A stretch of 64,000 nt of DNA from Isochrysis galbana. Lineage: Eukaryota; Haptophyta; Isochrysidales; Isochrysidaceae. Below, in pieces: positions 29,365 through 38,800 of the stretch; position 1 is the stretch's first letter, and each line of letters starts with the position of its first letter. Below the pieces are notes generated by a model. It was not told the DNA's origin. It did no database searches and saw only the letters and a list, made by a program, of their open reading frames with translations. The position numbers and the translations under genes were made by a program. The stretch lies in assembly GCA_018136815.1 (NCBI GenBank), contig CM030933.1:1116001-1180000 (forward strand). Direction: 5' to 3'.

Positions 29365-30135
29365 CTAGAGGCTCCAATCGATGGGTTTCTTCCCTCTCTT
29401 CTCCAAAAAAGCGTTTGTCTTGGAGAACACCTTGCAACCCAAGAATTTCGTGACGGAAAGTGGGCTCGGATGCGCGGCTTCGAGAACATGATGCTTAATG
29501 CGAGAGATGACGCCCTTCCCTTTCTTTTGTGCGAACCCGCCCCACAAGATGAAGACGACGTCACTGGTTGTGTCGTTGACTGCCTTCACGACAGCATCTG
29601 TGAACGTTTGCCATCCAAATTGTGCGTGTGAATTGGCGTTGTGAGCTCTTACGGTGAGGCTGGCATTGAGAAGAAGAATGCCCTGCTTTGCCCATGGCTC
29701 CAGGTTCCCGTGAGACGGCGGCTTGAAGCCTGGTATGTCCTCAGCCAGCTCCTTGTAGATGTTCTTCAAGCTGGGCGGCGTGGTAATGCCGTCAGGCACA
29801 CTGAAGCAGAGACCATGTGCCTGGCCGTCATTGTGATATGGGTCCTGCCCGAGAATGACGACGCGGACGTCGTGTAGCGGCACCATGTTGAGGCAGGCGA
29901 ACGTCATCGCCTGTGGTGGGAAAACCTTATGGCTAGCTCGTTCGGCCTTCACCTTTGCTGCGAGCGACTTCATGTACGGCTTGCTGAGCTCTTTCTGGAG
30001 AGCAGCGCGCCACGAAGGTTCAGTAAGCGTCTCAAAGAGCGCCTCGACATCTGGGTCCACTGCTGCCTGGTGCCTTTTCGCCTCGGCCGTCTCATCCCCT
30101 TCTGCCGGCCGCTTCTTGGTGAGGAAACGCTCCAT
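29365..30135 (-). CDS. UNG: uracil-DNA glycosylase
   Basis: Single exon, 256 residues, full length for family 1 UDG. It removes uracil from DNA to start base-excision repair in the nucleus or organelles. The water-activating motif GQDPYH is at residues 96-101 (catalytic Asp98), the uracil-binding LLLNASLTV at 155-163 and the DNA-intercalating loop HPSPLS at 222-227 (catalytic His222). Also present are the conserved GITTPPSLKNIYKEL (117-131) and WGGFAQKK stretches. The N-terminus MERFLTKKRPAEG is basic and could carry a nuclear signal, and its RFL-type hydrophobics recall short PCNA-binding leaders, which is only a suggestion. The start codon is the first ATG after a C/T-rich 5' region (30140-30340). 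All active-site residues are intact. Confidence 0.95.
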   Translation of the reverse strand: MERFLTKKRPAEGDETAEAKRHQAAVDPDVEALFETLTEPSWRAALQKELSKPYMKSLAAKVKAERASHKVFPPQAMTFACLNMVPLHDVRVVILGQDPYHNDGQAHGLCFSVPDGITTPPSLKNIYKELAEDIPGFKPPSHGNLEPWAKQGILLLNASLTVRAHNANSHAQFGWQTFTDAVVKAVNDTTSDVVFILWGGFAQKKGKGVISRIKHHVLEAAHPSPLSVTKFLGCKVFSKTNAFLEKRGKKPIDWSL

Positions 30136-30837
30136 CGCGATGTGGAGCGCAGCGCGCCTCCCACCGCGTCTGTGCCTTCCTGACCCTACCTCTCGCCGCT
30201 GTCTCCTTTCTCTGCGTCCGTCGCCGCCAGCCGCTCTCTCTCTCTCTCCCCCCCCTGTCCTTCTTCCCTATTCCTAGCTCTCTTTACCTCTTCTGTTCTC
30301 CCCTTCCCCGCCTCTCTGCCCCCTCTCTCCGACTGGGCTGCGCCGCCACCAGCCAGACAAAAGCGCGCGAAAAACTCAATGTCGGGCAGCCCTCCTCAAT
30401 CGACTGAATCCCTGCTCCCCCACCCTTTTTTTTTAACTCTCTCCGAGTATACTACTTACTCCCCTCGCCCCCGCCGAGCGAGGCCCCCCAGCCCCCCAGC
30501 CCTCATGTAGCAGTCGCTGGCGAGGCGACCGCGTCCGCCAGCAGAGGCCGAGCAGGTGCGTGCGACCCCCGGTCGTGCCACACGGCCCGTGGCCCCAGCC
30601 ACGCCCTGCACGGCAGACATCTCGGATGGGGTTTGGCCCCGGCCAGGTTTTCGCTTTTCGCGTCTGACCTGCCCAAAGTTCTTTCGACAATTTCGATGTT
30701 TTTGCACTGATTTTCGGACAGGCTTCCCCTAAATTTCGCGAATTTTTTTTTCGAGGTTCGAGCGAGCCCCACCGCCTACGCACCGCCGCACCGTGCTTAG
30801 CACGGTCACACGGTCACTCACTATACACTATACGCGT
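30136..30837. other. intergenic, pyrimidine-rich leader and unrecognised GC-rich DNA
   Basis: 30220-30330 is C/T-rich on the plus strand (purine-rich as UNG 5' flank). 30430-30790 holds overlapping frames without family resemblance. It includes a stretch similar in style to 59500-59620 (agcgaaaatttcg-like words followed by short purine runs), perhaps a shared decayed repeat. Confidence 0.4.
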
Positions 30838-31139
30838 GCTTCGCTGCCCCTGGGCGCCCTCCTCAGTCCCCTAGCTGCCTGGTGACCAGGAGGGGGGGGG
30901 AAGGTCAGTACGAGTGCTGAGTGCTGAGTGCTGGCCCATGAGGGCCAGGGAGTGCGCCTCCTGACCCGCGCCCACTGGGGGTCTGGGTCAGGATGGTGAT
31001 TGCTCTGCTCAGCTCTCATGCCAAGAGGCTGAGTCTGAGGGTGACCGACGGGCCCCCCGGAGGCCGGAGGGGAGTTGGAGCCCGAGGAAGAGGGCACGAG
31101 GCGCCCCCCCCCATGTGTGAACCAAAGAACTAAATGAAC
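30838..31139 (+). repeat. chimeric A/B-like repeat element
   Basis: The middle has family-B words (gcgcccactgggggtctgggtcaggatg) while the 3' end has the family-A terminus (catgtgtgaaccaaagaactaaatgaacttagtt). The remainder is diverged. It includes three copies of gtgctgagtgctgag at 30906-30930. Confidence 0.55.
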
Positions 31140-31149
31140 TTAGTTGCAC

Positions 31150-31710
31150 TGTATACGTCATAAACCGACCCCCCCCAGAACCAGCGCACACAACGGAACG
31201 CTGAGAAAGCCGACCCCCCCCAAACCGGCGAACACCACCCCCGTTGAGAAACCGACCCCCTTGGTTAAAGACAATTTGTGCCGCCGCGCGCGCGAGAGAG
31301 AGGAGAGGGGGGGGGGGGAGAGGGAGGGAGGGAGGGAGGGAGAGGGAGGGAGAGGGAGGGGCCGAGGGAGCGGCCGAGGGAGGGGGCCGAGGGAGGGGGG
31401 CCGAGGGAGGGGGGGGGGACGCGAGGGGCGATTGCAAATTGCGCAAAAAATTTCGCGAAACTCTGGCCATGCCCAAGCGTCAAGCGTGCGTCCCACCCGC
31501 GCCCCAACCGCATTTGCATTTGACGATATTTCAAGGCGTTTTCCGACCCCCCCCCCGAACCGCCCAGAGCGCTTTGCGCGCTCCGCGCGCGGACCCCCCT
31601 CCCCCCCCGAACCAAATATCTACACCATGAAAATACCGACCCCCCCCCCCCCCCCCGGAACCGAAAACGAAAACGACGCCCTAAAATCGGCCTAAAACCG
31701 ACCCCCCTCG
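31150..31710 (+). repeat. interspersed accgaccccccc(n)gaacc motif array
   Basis: At least seven occurrences of accgaccccc or ccgacccccc followed by a(g)aacc or cgaacc (31156, 31210, 31250, 31543, 31598, 31648 and 31700). They are separated by unrelated 30-300 bp stretches, including the purine tract starting at 31280. Confidence 0.55.
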
Positions 31711-32097
31711 AATTTTTTTAAATCGCGGGCTACAATAAAACTCCGCTCCCACCCCCCTTTCTCTCTTCTCGGTTTTCTCCCTACTCTTTTGATCTTCTCC
31801 TCCTTTCCCTATCTTCTCACATTGCCCGCCCGTCCAGGTTTTTTGGGCATCGCTTCTGTGAGACGTGGGAGTACAGAAGAAAAGAATAGAAGAACGAGAG
31901 AAGAGAAGCCAAAGAATGGTGAGCTGGGAGAGCCTCCCGAGAGAGTAGCACGCGCGCGCCCGCGAGAGAGAGAGGGAGGGAGGGAGAGAGGGATCGAGCG
32001 AGAGAGTGAGAGAGCGAGAGAGAGGGAGAGAGAGGGAGAGAGAGGGAGAGAGAGAGAGAGAGAAGGAGGGAGAGAGAGGGGGAGAGAGAGGAGGGGC

Positions 32098-32135
<38 letters not shown>

Positions 32136-32168
32136 GACAGAGTGAGAGAGGGGGGGGGGGGAGAGAGA

Positions 32169-32251
<83 letters not shown>

Positions 32252-32375
32252 AGAGAGGGGGGGGGGGGGGAGAGAGGGAGAGAGAGAGGGAGGGAGGGAG
32301 AGAGAGGGAGGGAGAGAGAGAGAGAGAGAGAGGGAGAGGGGGGGGGGGGAGGAGGGGGCGGGGGGAGGGAGAGAG
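31280..32375 (+). repeat. very long purine (GA/GGA) tracts upstream of the carboxypeptidase gene
   Basis: 31300-31425 and 31955-32375 are almost pure purine on the plus strand, with (GA)n, (GGGA)n and poly-G runs up to 13. They are followed by a 23 bp poly-C at 32434-32456. All long open frames here are Arg-Glu or Ser-Leu repeats and are not genes. Confidence 0.9.
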
Positions 32376-32468
32376 CTCTCCCTACCAACGACTGGCCGCT
32401 CGCGGCCTCCCCCCCCTTCCCCCTCTTTATCTGCCCCCCCCCCCCCCCCCCCCCCCTTGCTCGGCCCA

Positions 32469-34394
32469 ATGATAGTACTGCAGCCGGTGGGTGGACTAGT
32501 CTTCGACGCGAGCTTCGACTCGGCCAACTGCGCCCGTGTGGAGCAGCTCGGAGAGCATGAGTTTGCGTTGTGGACCGCTCCTGACTGCGCCGGCACACCT
32601 CATGAGACCAAATTCCGCTCGTGGTTCCACTTCTCAGTGAGCGGCGCGCCGGCGGGGCGCGTGCTCACGTTCGTTGTGCACAATATGAACTGCCAGGGCC
32701 ACCTCTTCAAGCACGACATGCGGCCAGTCCACCGCAGCCTCCCCTCGCGGCCACAGTGGGAGAGAGTCCTGTACCCCACACAGACCTCGGGCACCAAAGC
32801 CCAGGACAACTTTGTGCTGCGCTTCAGGCATAAGGTGGAGAGTGCAGAGACCATGTTCTTCGCACTGTGCTATCCTCAGGCGTACGTGGAGAGTCATAGC
32901 CGGCTCGCCCACCTGGATGCATTGTTTGGGCTGCCGCCAGCCAAGTTCTGCCAGCCGTCCATGCAGCCTGAGCCGGCCACGGCGAAGGAGCAGCCCGGCG
33001 AGCTGGCGGCTGAGAGCACAGGGGGCTCTTCGCAGCTGGACATCAAGGGGCCCACACCCGCTCAACTGCTTGAAGCGGCAGCCGTCAGTTGTGCTTCCAA
33101 TGGACTGCCGAGGCGTCGACCGAATGGGATCTATTACTATCGTGAGCTGCTGGTGAAGTCGCTGGAGGGGCGGCGAGTGGACATGGTGACGATCAGCGGG
33201 ATGGAAGGAATGTCGGAAGAGGAAGAGGAGCGAATCGGCGGTCTATTTCCGGACGGACGGCCGCGCCCGCGCCGCTTTGTGGGCAAGAAGGTCTTCTTCC
33301 TTTCGGCGCGGGTACATCCAGGCGAGACGCCGGCTTCTCATGTGTTGGATGGCTTCCTCTCCTTCATCCTCCGCGAGAACGACCCGAGAGCGAAGAAGCT
33401 GCGCGAGCGATTTGTTTTCAAGCTTGTGCCCTTGGTGAATCCAGATGGCGTCTACAGAGGCCACTACCGCGCCGACACGCTCGGGATGAACTTGAACCGG
33501 CTGTACCTCTCATGCTCCCTTGAGAAGCAGCCTACTATTTTTGCCATAGGACAAGCCATACAGCAGCTTCACGCACGTGAGGAGCTGATGTTCTACATCG
33601 ACCTTCACGCTCATGCTAACAAAAGAGGGTGCTTCTTGTTTGGCAACGCACTACCGTTCGAGCGCATGGTCGAAAATGTCCTCTATGCGAAACTGGTGTC
33701 CATGAACAGTAGGTGGTTTGACTTCAACGGGTGCGATTTCTCACTCCGGAACATGGTTCGCAAGGACAAGCGAGACGGTATGTCAAAGGAGGGGTCGGGC
33801 AGGGTGGGAGTGTACACCATGACGAAGTTGACATATGTCTACACTCTCGAGTGTAACTATAACGAGGGGAGGATCGTCAACAAACTGCATCCTGTTCCGC
33901 TACCGCAAAACACCAAAGATGCCGCGGCAATCTCACCACCCTCATCACCGCCCCGAGGACCCGCTCTCAAGTACTCGCCCGCAAGTTGGCAGGATGTTGG
34001 AAAGGGGCTGGCGATTTCGGTCTTGGATGCGCTCAACATCAACCCGGCTTCTCGACTAGGCGAGGGCGGCTTGACGAGGGCGCGCTCCGTCGTATCAGCG
34101 TGGGTAAGAGCGCAAGCACGCAAAGAGGAGGCTAGAGCTGCGGCGCGGGCTGCGCGGGGAGATCAGGCGGCTGATGAGGACGATGAAGAGGATGGTAATA
34201 GTGACGATGATGATGACAACGACCCACCCCCCAAGGTGAAGACGACCAAGAAGCCCGTCGGCGGGACCCGGACTAGCGCACCTAAGATACCACAGCGGGA
34301 CGCTAGCAAGCCCAAGCCGACAGGTGCTACGAAAGGTGCTGTGCGGCAAGCTGGGTCACTAGTAACGAGACGAGCGACGATCACGCGTTCATAG
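32469..34394 (+). CDS. cytosolic carboxypeptidase (M14 family, AGBL5/CCP5-like)
   Basis: Single exon, 641 residues. Zinc metallopeptidase of the CCP group, which trims glutamate chains or C-terminal residues from tubulin. The N-domain has the family signature SWFHFSVSGAPAGRVLTFVV (51-70). The catalytic domain shows zinc ligands in HPGE (His283, Glu286) and DLHAH (His380), substrate-binding NPDGVYRGHYRAD (324-336) and NLNR (341-344), and the general base in TLECNYNEG (Glu461). All are intact. A C-terminal tail after about residue 570 is acidic (DEDDEEDGNSDDDDD), then Lys/Pro-rich. The ATG at 32469 is chosen because the open frame upstream is only GA-repeat. Presence suggests modified microtubules, likely cilia. 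CCP5-type is favoured by overall layout, but subgroup is not certain. Confidence 0.9.
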   Translation: MIVLQPVGGLVFDASFDSANCARVEQLGEHEFALWTAPDCAGTPHETKFRSWFHFSVSGAPAGRVLTFVVHNMNCQGHLFKHDMRPVHRSLPSRPQWERVLYPTQTSGTKAQDNFVLRFRHKVESAETMFFALCYPQAYVESHSRLAHLDALFGLPPAKFCQPSMQPEPATAKEQPGELAAESTGGSSQLDIKGPTPAQLLEAAAVSCASNGLPRRRPNGIYYYRELLVKSLEGRRVDMVTISGMEGMSEEEEERIGGLFPDGRPRPRRFVGKKVFFLSARVHPGETPASHVLDGFLSFILRENDPRAKKLRERFVFKLVPLVNPDGVYRGHYRADTLGMNLNRLYLSCSLEKQPTIFAIGQAIQQLHAREELMFYIDLHAHANKRGCFLFGNALPFERMVENVLYAKLVSMNSRWFDFNGCDFSLRNMVRKDKRDGMSKEGSGRVGVYTMTKLTYVYTLECNYNEGRIVNKLHPVPLPQNTKDAAAISPPSSPPRGPALKYSPASWQDVGKGLAISVLDALNINPASRLGEGGLTRARSVVSAWVRAQARKEEARAAARAARGDQAADEDDEEDGNSDDDDDNDPPPKVKTTKKPVGGTRTSAPKIPQRDASKPKPTGATKGAVRQAGSLVTRRATITRS

Positions 34395-34904
34395 TAAATA
34401 TGTAGCAATACTCGTGCTTACTCCCCATGGCCATGATACCATGATCAGACCGCTAGCTTGGGCCACGCTTTTTAGAGATTACCTTTGCCAGTAATGGTGG
34501 CACCGAACATCCGTCTCTCTCACATCTTACACAAATCATGCATGTCAAGCTATTAAGCGGTGCGACATGTCGTTCGATGCTACCTCGGACTGGGTCGGAT
34601 CCGGCAAGCACGACCAAGCTTGATCCGAAAAAAAATCTGAAGATTCAGGCAAAGTCGTGTTCCGTCAAAAGAGGGCCAGGTGATTGTTTTTTTTACCCAC
34701 ATGTGCATGTTTTCTTTTTCAACCAGTCTCTAGGGTATTATTATTACAAAGATGAGTACAAAGCTAATCACGACATACAAAGACGCGGCGCGTGAGCATA
34801 GCAACTCCCCCCCCCCCCCTTCCCCAAAACACACGGTAACCCCAAAGCTACTGAGTTTTCATCCTTTTCGTCTTTTTCTCACACACAACCGCTGTTGCCG
34901 AACG
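34395..34904. other. intergenic 3' flank, no gene seen
   Basis: AT-rich for the window; short T-runs, a poly-C at 34807-34819. No family resemblance in any frame. Confidence 0.5.
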
Positions 34905-35524
34905 AGAGAAATAAAAGATTGCGCCTCGAGATACCTGCCACCTGCCACAAGGGTTCCCGTAGGCCTTGAGCCTCTCCCTCCTCATCTCCCTCCTGTCGCC
35001 AGCCGCCCCTCTCCGCCCGTTTGCTAACGCAAACGGGACCTGTTTCTCACCGCACTCCATCGGGGGGTGCAAAACCCCCCGTCTCCCTCTCTCCGTTCTC
35101 CTCCACCTCTGCCCCTGCGGCGCGTCGCCATGCGGCGCGCCACGGCCTGCTCTCAGAGGCCCTTTGGGGGCTCCTAGAGGGCCAGCCAGGGCAGCTCAGG
35201 GGGCAGTGGAGGCTGGGGCTCAGCCCCTGGCCCCCCCTGCCTCTCCCACGCTTGCCTCGCTTGCCCTGGGAGCCGCCCGAGGTCCCCTGTCTGCCTGGCG
35301 GCCAGGGATGGGGGGGTAGTCAGCTCGAGGGCAAGCCCATGCTGGGCGTGGGAGTGCGAGTCGCGGCCCGCGCCCACTAGGGGTCTGGGCCAGAATGTTG
35401 ATTCCCCAGCCCCTGCCAGAGGGCAGGGGCTGAGGTTGATTGTACGGGCCCACCCCGGGGGGTGTCCGCGATGGAGAGAGGGGGGCGCGAGGCCCCCATT
35501 GACCCCCACTTATAAAAGTAGGTT
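34905..35524 (+). mobile_element. near-complete family-B SINE-like element (B4)
   Basis: Begins at gagagaaataaaagattgcgcc and ends at ccccacttataaaagtaggtt. Inside is the perfect hairpin cccgtttgc-taac-gcaaacggg (35017-35038) and the block ggcagtggaggctggggctca shared with copies at 14638, 21921 and 53690. The flanks gttgccgaac (34893) and gttgcgaacc (35521) may be a decayed target duplication. No protein is coded. The middle third shares words with family A (ctgccccctgagct, cgaggcaag, ggagaggcag), so the two families are distant relatives. Confidence 0.75.
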
Positions 35525-35877
35525 GCGAACCAAGTATAAACTCGAAACTGCTACTAGTACTTAGTTTTGTAGCGCCTTGGTTGGGGGCCTTAGTGCTTAC
35601 ATGCGCGTCGTGGCTTGGCATGTTGATGGTGCATAGCTAGTGGCAGTAGCAGCACTGGTACTCAGTCATTCTATTATTATGTCCAGATTTTCCCGTTTCC
35701 CTACCCTTCCCCCCCCTCGTGGGCCTAGGTGCTAGTAGTGCCATGAGCATGAGCGCCTGACGAACGCCTGGGCCGTCTAGCAAAAATTCTGGGCAGCATT
35801 GAACGAACGTTCAGGTGTCCTAAGTCCTAAGGTCTAATGTCTTGGCCATGAATACAAATCGAGGCACAACAAGTAGC
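35525..35877. other. intergenic, no gene seen
   Basis: Mixed composition; a fragment aaccaagtataaact at 35528-35542 resembles the 3' end of family A. Confidence 0.5.
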
Positions 35878-38800
35878 TCACGCAGCACTATCTCGTGCGG
35901 ATTCCATGGCGATTTCTTGCAATCTGAGCTCGAAACCACGTGCCTGCTGTAAAAGTTGCATCCGCGAGCGCCGTTCGAGCTCCATCATTTTCTCACGGGA
36001 CATCTGCCGCTCCTCTTCGCAGGCTATCGCGGTGATATTTGCCTTCCAACGATGGAATGCAAGTGTCGCATACGGCGACCAAGCAGCACGAAGTACATGT
36101 CTCAGTTGCCTACTTGCCGCGTTGGTTGACTGATGTACCAATCGCCGATGGATCTCGTTCTGTTGGGAAACGCCTTCTTCTAGCTCCCGCAGCGCCGCAG
36201 CATGTGATGCTTGCTGCTCAGCGAGTTTCGTGTCTAGCTCCGCGCGCAACATTAAGCTATTTTGGAGCTCAGCATGCAAAACATGCATTTGTTTGTCCGC
36301 CTCGATTGCACTCTCCTTCGCTATAGCTTCAGCTAGCTTCAGAGAGCTCAAGTGCTCCCTCGCCTCTTGCTGTGCTCGAGACAGCTCGGCCTCAAGGGCG
36401 CGCTCGCGATCACGACCATTTGTCGCTGCGTCCTGCGCACGAGACCGCAGCTCTTGCTCCTTTGCAAGTGTTCTTTGCATCTCAATAAGTGTGCGCTGAA
36501 GATGCTCCCTCTCCGTGGTTCGGCGCTGCTCAATGCCCTCATGTTCGTGGACCTTGATAGCAAGCTGCTGACGCAGTACGTCAACTTCTTGCCGAGTACG
36601 TGCGGCGAGAGCTTCCGACGCTGCAAGTTGACCGATTGCTACCTCAGCGGCAGATTCGGCGTGCGCACAACGTTGCTGCGCCATCACTATCCCCCGTTTC
36701 ATTTCCGCAGCCTCCATGGCGAGGCGAGCAGCGTCAACGACGAATTGCCGCAGCCGCTCTTGAAGAGAAGAGACAGTTGAATGATTTTCCTCGGAATGCA
36801 GGGATGCGGCAGCGAGCTCCCGGTCGCAATCTCCGACGCACGCCCGATATAAAGCCACGAGAGCCGAGACCTCATGTAGTGTTTGGCTCAAGCTCGCTTC
36901 AGCCTCGACGGTCTCATGCAGCGCGGCTTGCAGTACGCGTAGCGACACGCCCACCTCGCAAACGTGTTCCTCTTCTTCACGGAGAGCGACTTCCACCGCA
37001 GTACGGGCAGCGGCCGTCGCCTCCAGCTCAGCTTGAAGCTTTTGGATTCGCATTTGCAGATCCGCCTCTCGCGTAATCGCCAAGTCGGAGGCAATCCCGA
37101 CTTCTTCTTCAACCTGCCGCAAAGTTGACTCGAACTCCCTAGCTCTCTCGCCATTTTCATCCCGGTCCTTCTCTGTTGAGCTAAGGCTGATGCGAATTTC
37201 ATCAAGTTGTTCTTGCAAACTGTTGGCGCGACCCTGCGCCTCCATCGTGGCTGCGACTGATAAAAGCATCTCTGCGTGCAGCTGTTCTAATCTGCCAGAT
37301 ATCGCATTCCTGTCAGCTTTCTCAGCCGCTAAAGCTATCAGTGCACGCTGCTCGCTCTCCTTAGTAGCAGCAATGTGTTGCAACCTTTCCTCAATCTCAG
37401 ACTTAGCTGTCGAGAGCGCAAGTCGAGTGGAGTCTAGTTCCGCGGCGAGGAAGACTTCGAGTGCCTTCTTGTCCTGGTGTTCAGCTTCTAAAGCCTCAAG
37501 CTCGACAACAAGGGCAACTCGCTGTACCCGAAGACAACCATCTAGGCTATGGCAACGTTCTGCCTCGAAAGCAAGAGCAGACTGCAAGTATTCCATTCGC
37601 GCTGCAAGTCGTGCCAATTTGTCATCCGCTTCAGCGCTCCTGACCTCCGCGTCCCTTTGCAGCTCCTGAACCATCAGGTCGGCTGCATCGCGGTCCGCCG
37701 CCGCAGTTGAGGCACTCCTTTCTGCAAGCTCGGCGCGTTCTTCCGAGTGCTTGGCGCGTTCCTCCGCGTGCTCGGCGCGTTCCTCTACATGCTTCGTGCG
37801 CTCCTCTGCATTCTTCGCGCGCTCCTCCGCATGCTCGGCTCGCTGGGTGAGCTCACCTAGCTGCTCTTCTGACGTCAATGCCCGCTGTCGCCACTGGTCA
37901 GACTCCATTACCGCGTGATTTGCCCGTTTCTCGATCACATGTCTTTGCTTCCGCTCATCCTTTTGCCGAACGAATGCTCGATGACGCTCGGCGCCCACAC
38001 GCCACCTATGCAACGCACCGCACATGTGTAGACGTGTAGCTTGTTTTGAGGCTTGAAGTACTCGTATTGAGGCCCCTCTAATCTCACAGTCAAGTAGCTC
38101 GTCTCCAAGGATCTGCCGTTCTGCTGCTTCTCGCATCAGACCATCGGTGCAGAAGAAACTTTCACGCGACAACACCTGCATCCCATCATCATCAAGCCAT
38201 GTCTGGAGAGCCCCTGCATTCATGGCAAGCCCATCCTCGTCTCGATACTGAAGATAGCTTAGCCCGCCAAGTGGCATGGTCTGTGAAGGATTATCGACAA
38301 GCGCTGAAAAGCCGAGAGAATGCAAGACCACGGGGCTCGTCAGCGTGCTGCACTCTCGAAGCCGTCTCGGTGCCTCGGGTGACGTGGCCTGGTGCACTCG
38401 TCTAGATACTCCAATCATGTCGTCGCTTGTCTCATAGCTGGAGGATCTCATTGCTCGGCTTTGGAGGTCGACGCAAACACTGACCTCATTTGCCGGGAGC
38501 ACCATGCCGATGTCACCTCGCGCCACTTGAGAATGAAGCTCGGCATTGTCGCAAGGAGCAGTGCTGGAATCCCTCACCCTCTGTGATTGGTATTCGAGCG
38601 CAGGAAAGACATGCGTAGGGTCTGCTTCGGAAGGTGGCGAATGAAGATGTGGCGGAGCACCGCTGCTTCGCCAGGGTGCAGCGCTCGCCCACTGCATCGC
38701 AGCTTGTTGATCAAACCTCGCCTGCAGGTTTGCCAAAGCGGTCTCCAACTCGCGCTCGCGCTGCAAGGATGAACGTTCATTCAAAGCTGATGTGGCCATT

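Noticed and set aside
32142..32468. In-frame extension of the carboxypeptidase by 109 codons
   Set aside because: It encodes only Arg-Glu-Gly repeats from the GA tract; the ATG at 32469 begins the conserved domain.
31681..32598. Long minus-strand ORF of Ser-Leu-Pro repeats
   Set aside because: It is the complement of the purine tract; no unique sequence or domain.
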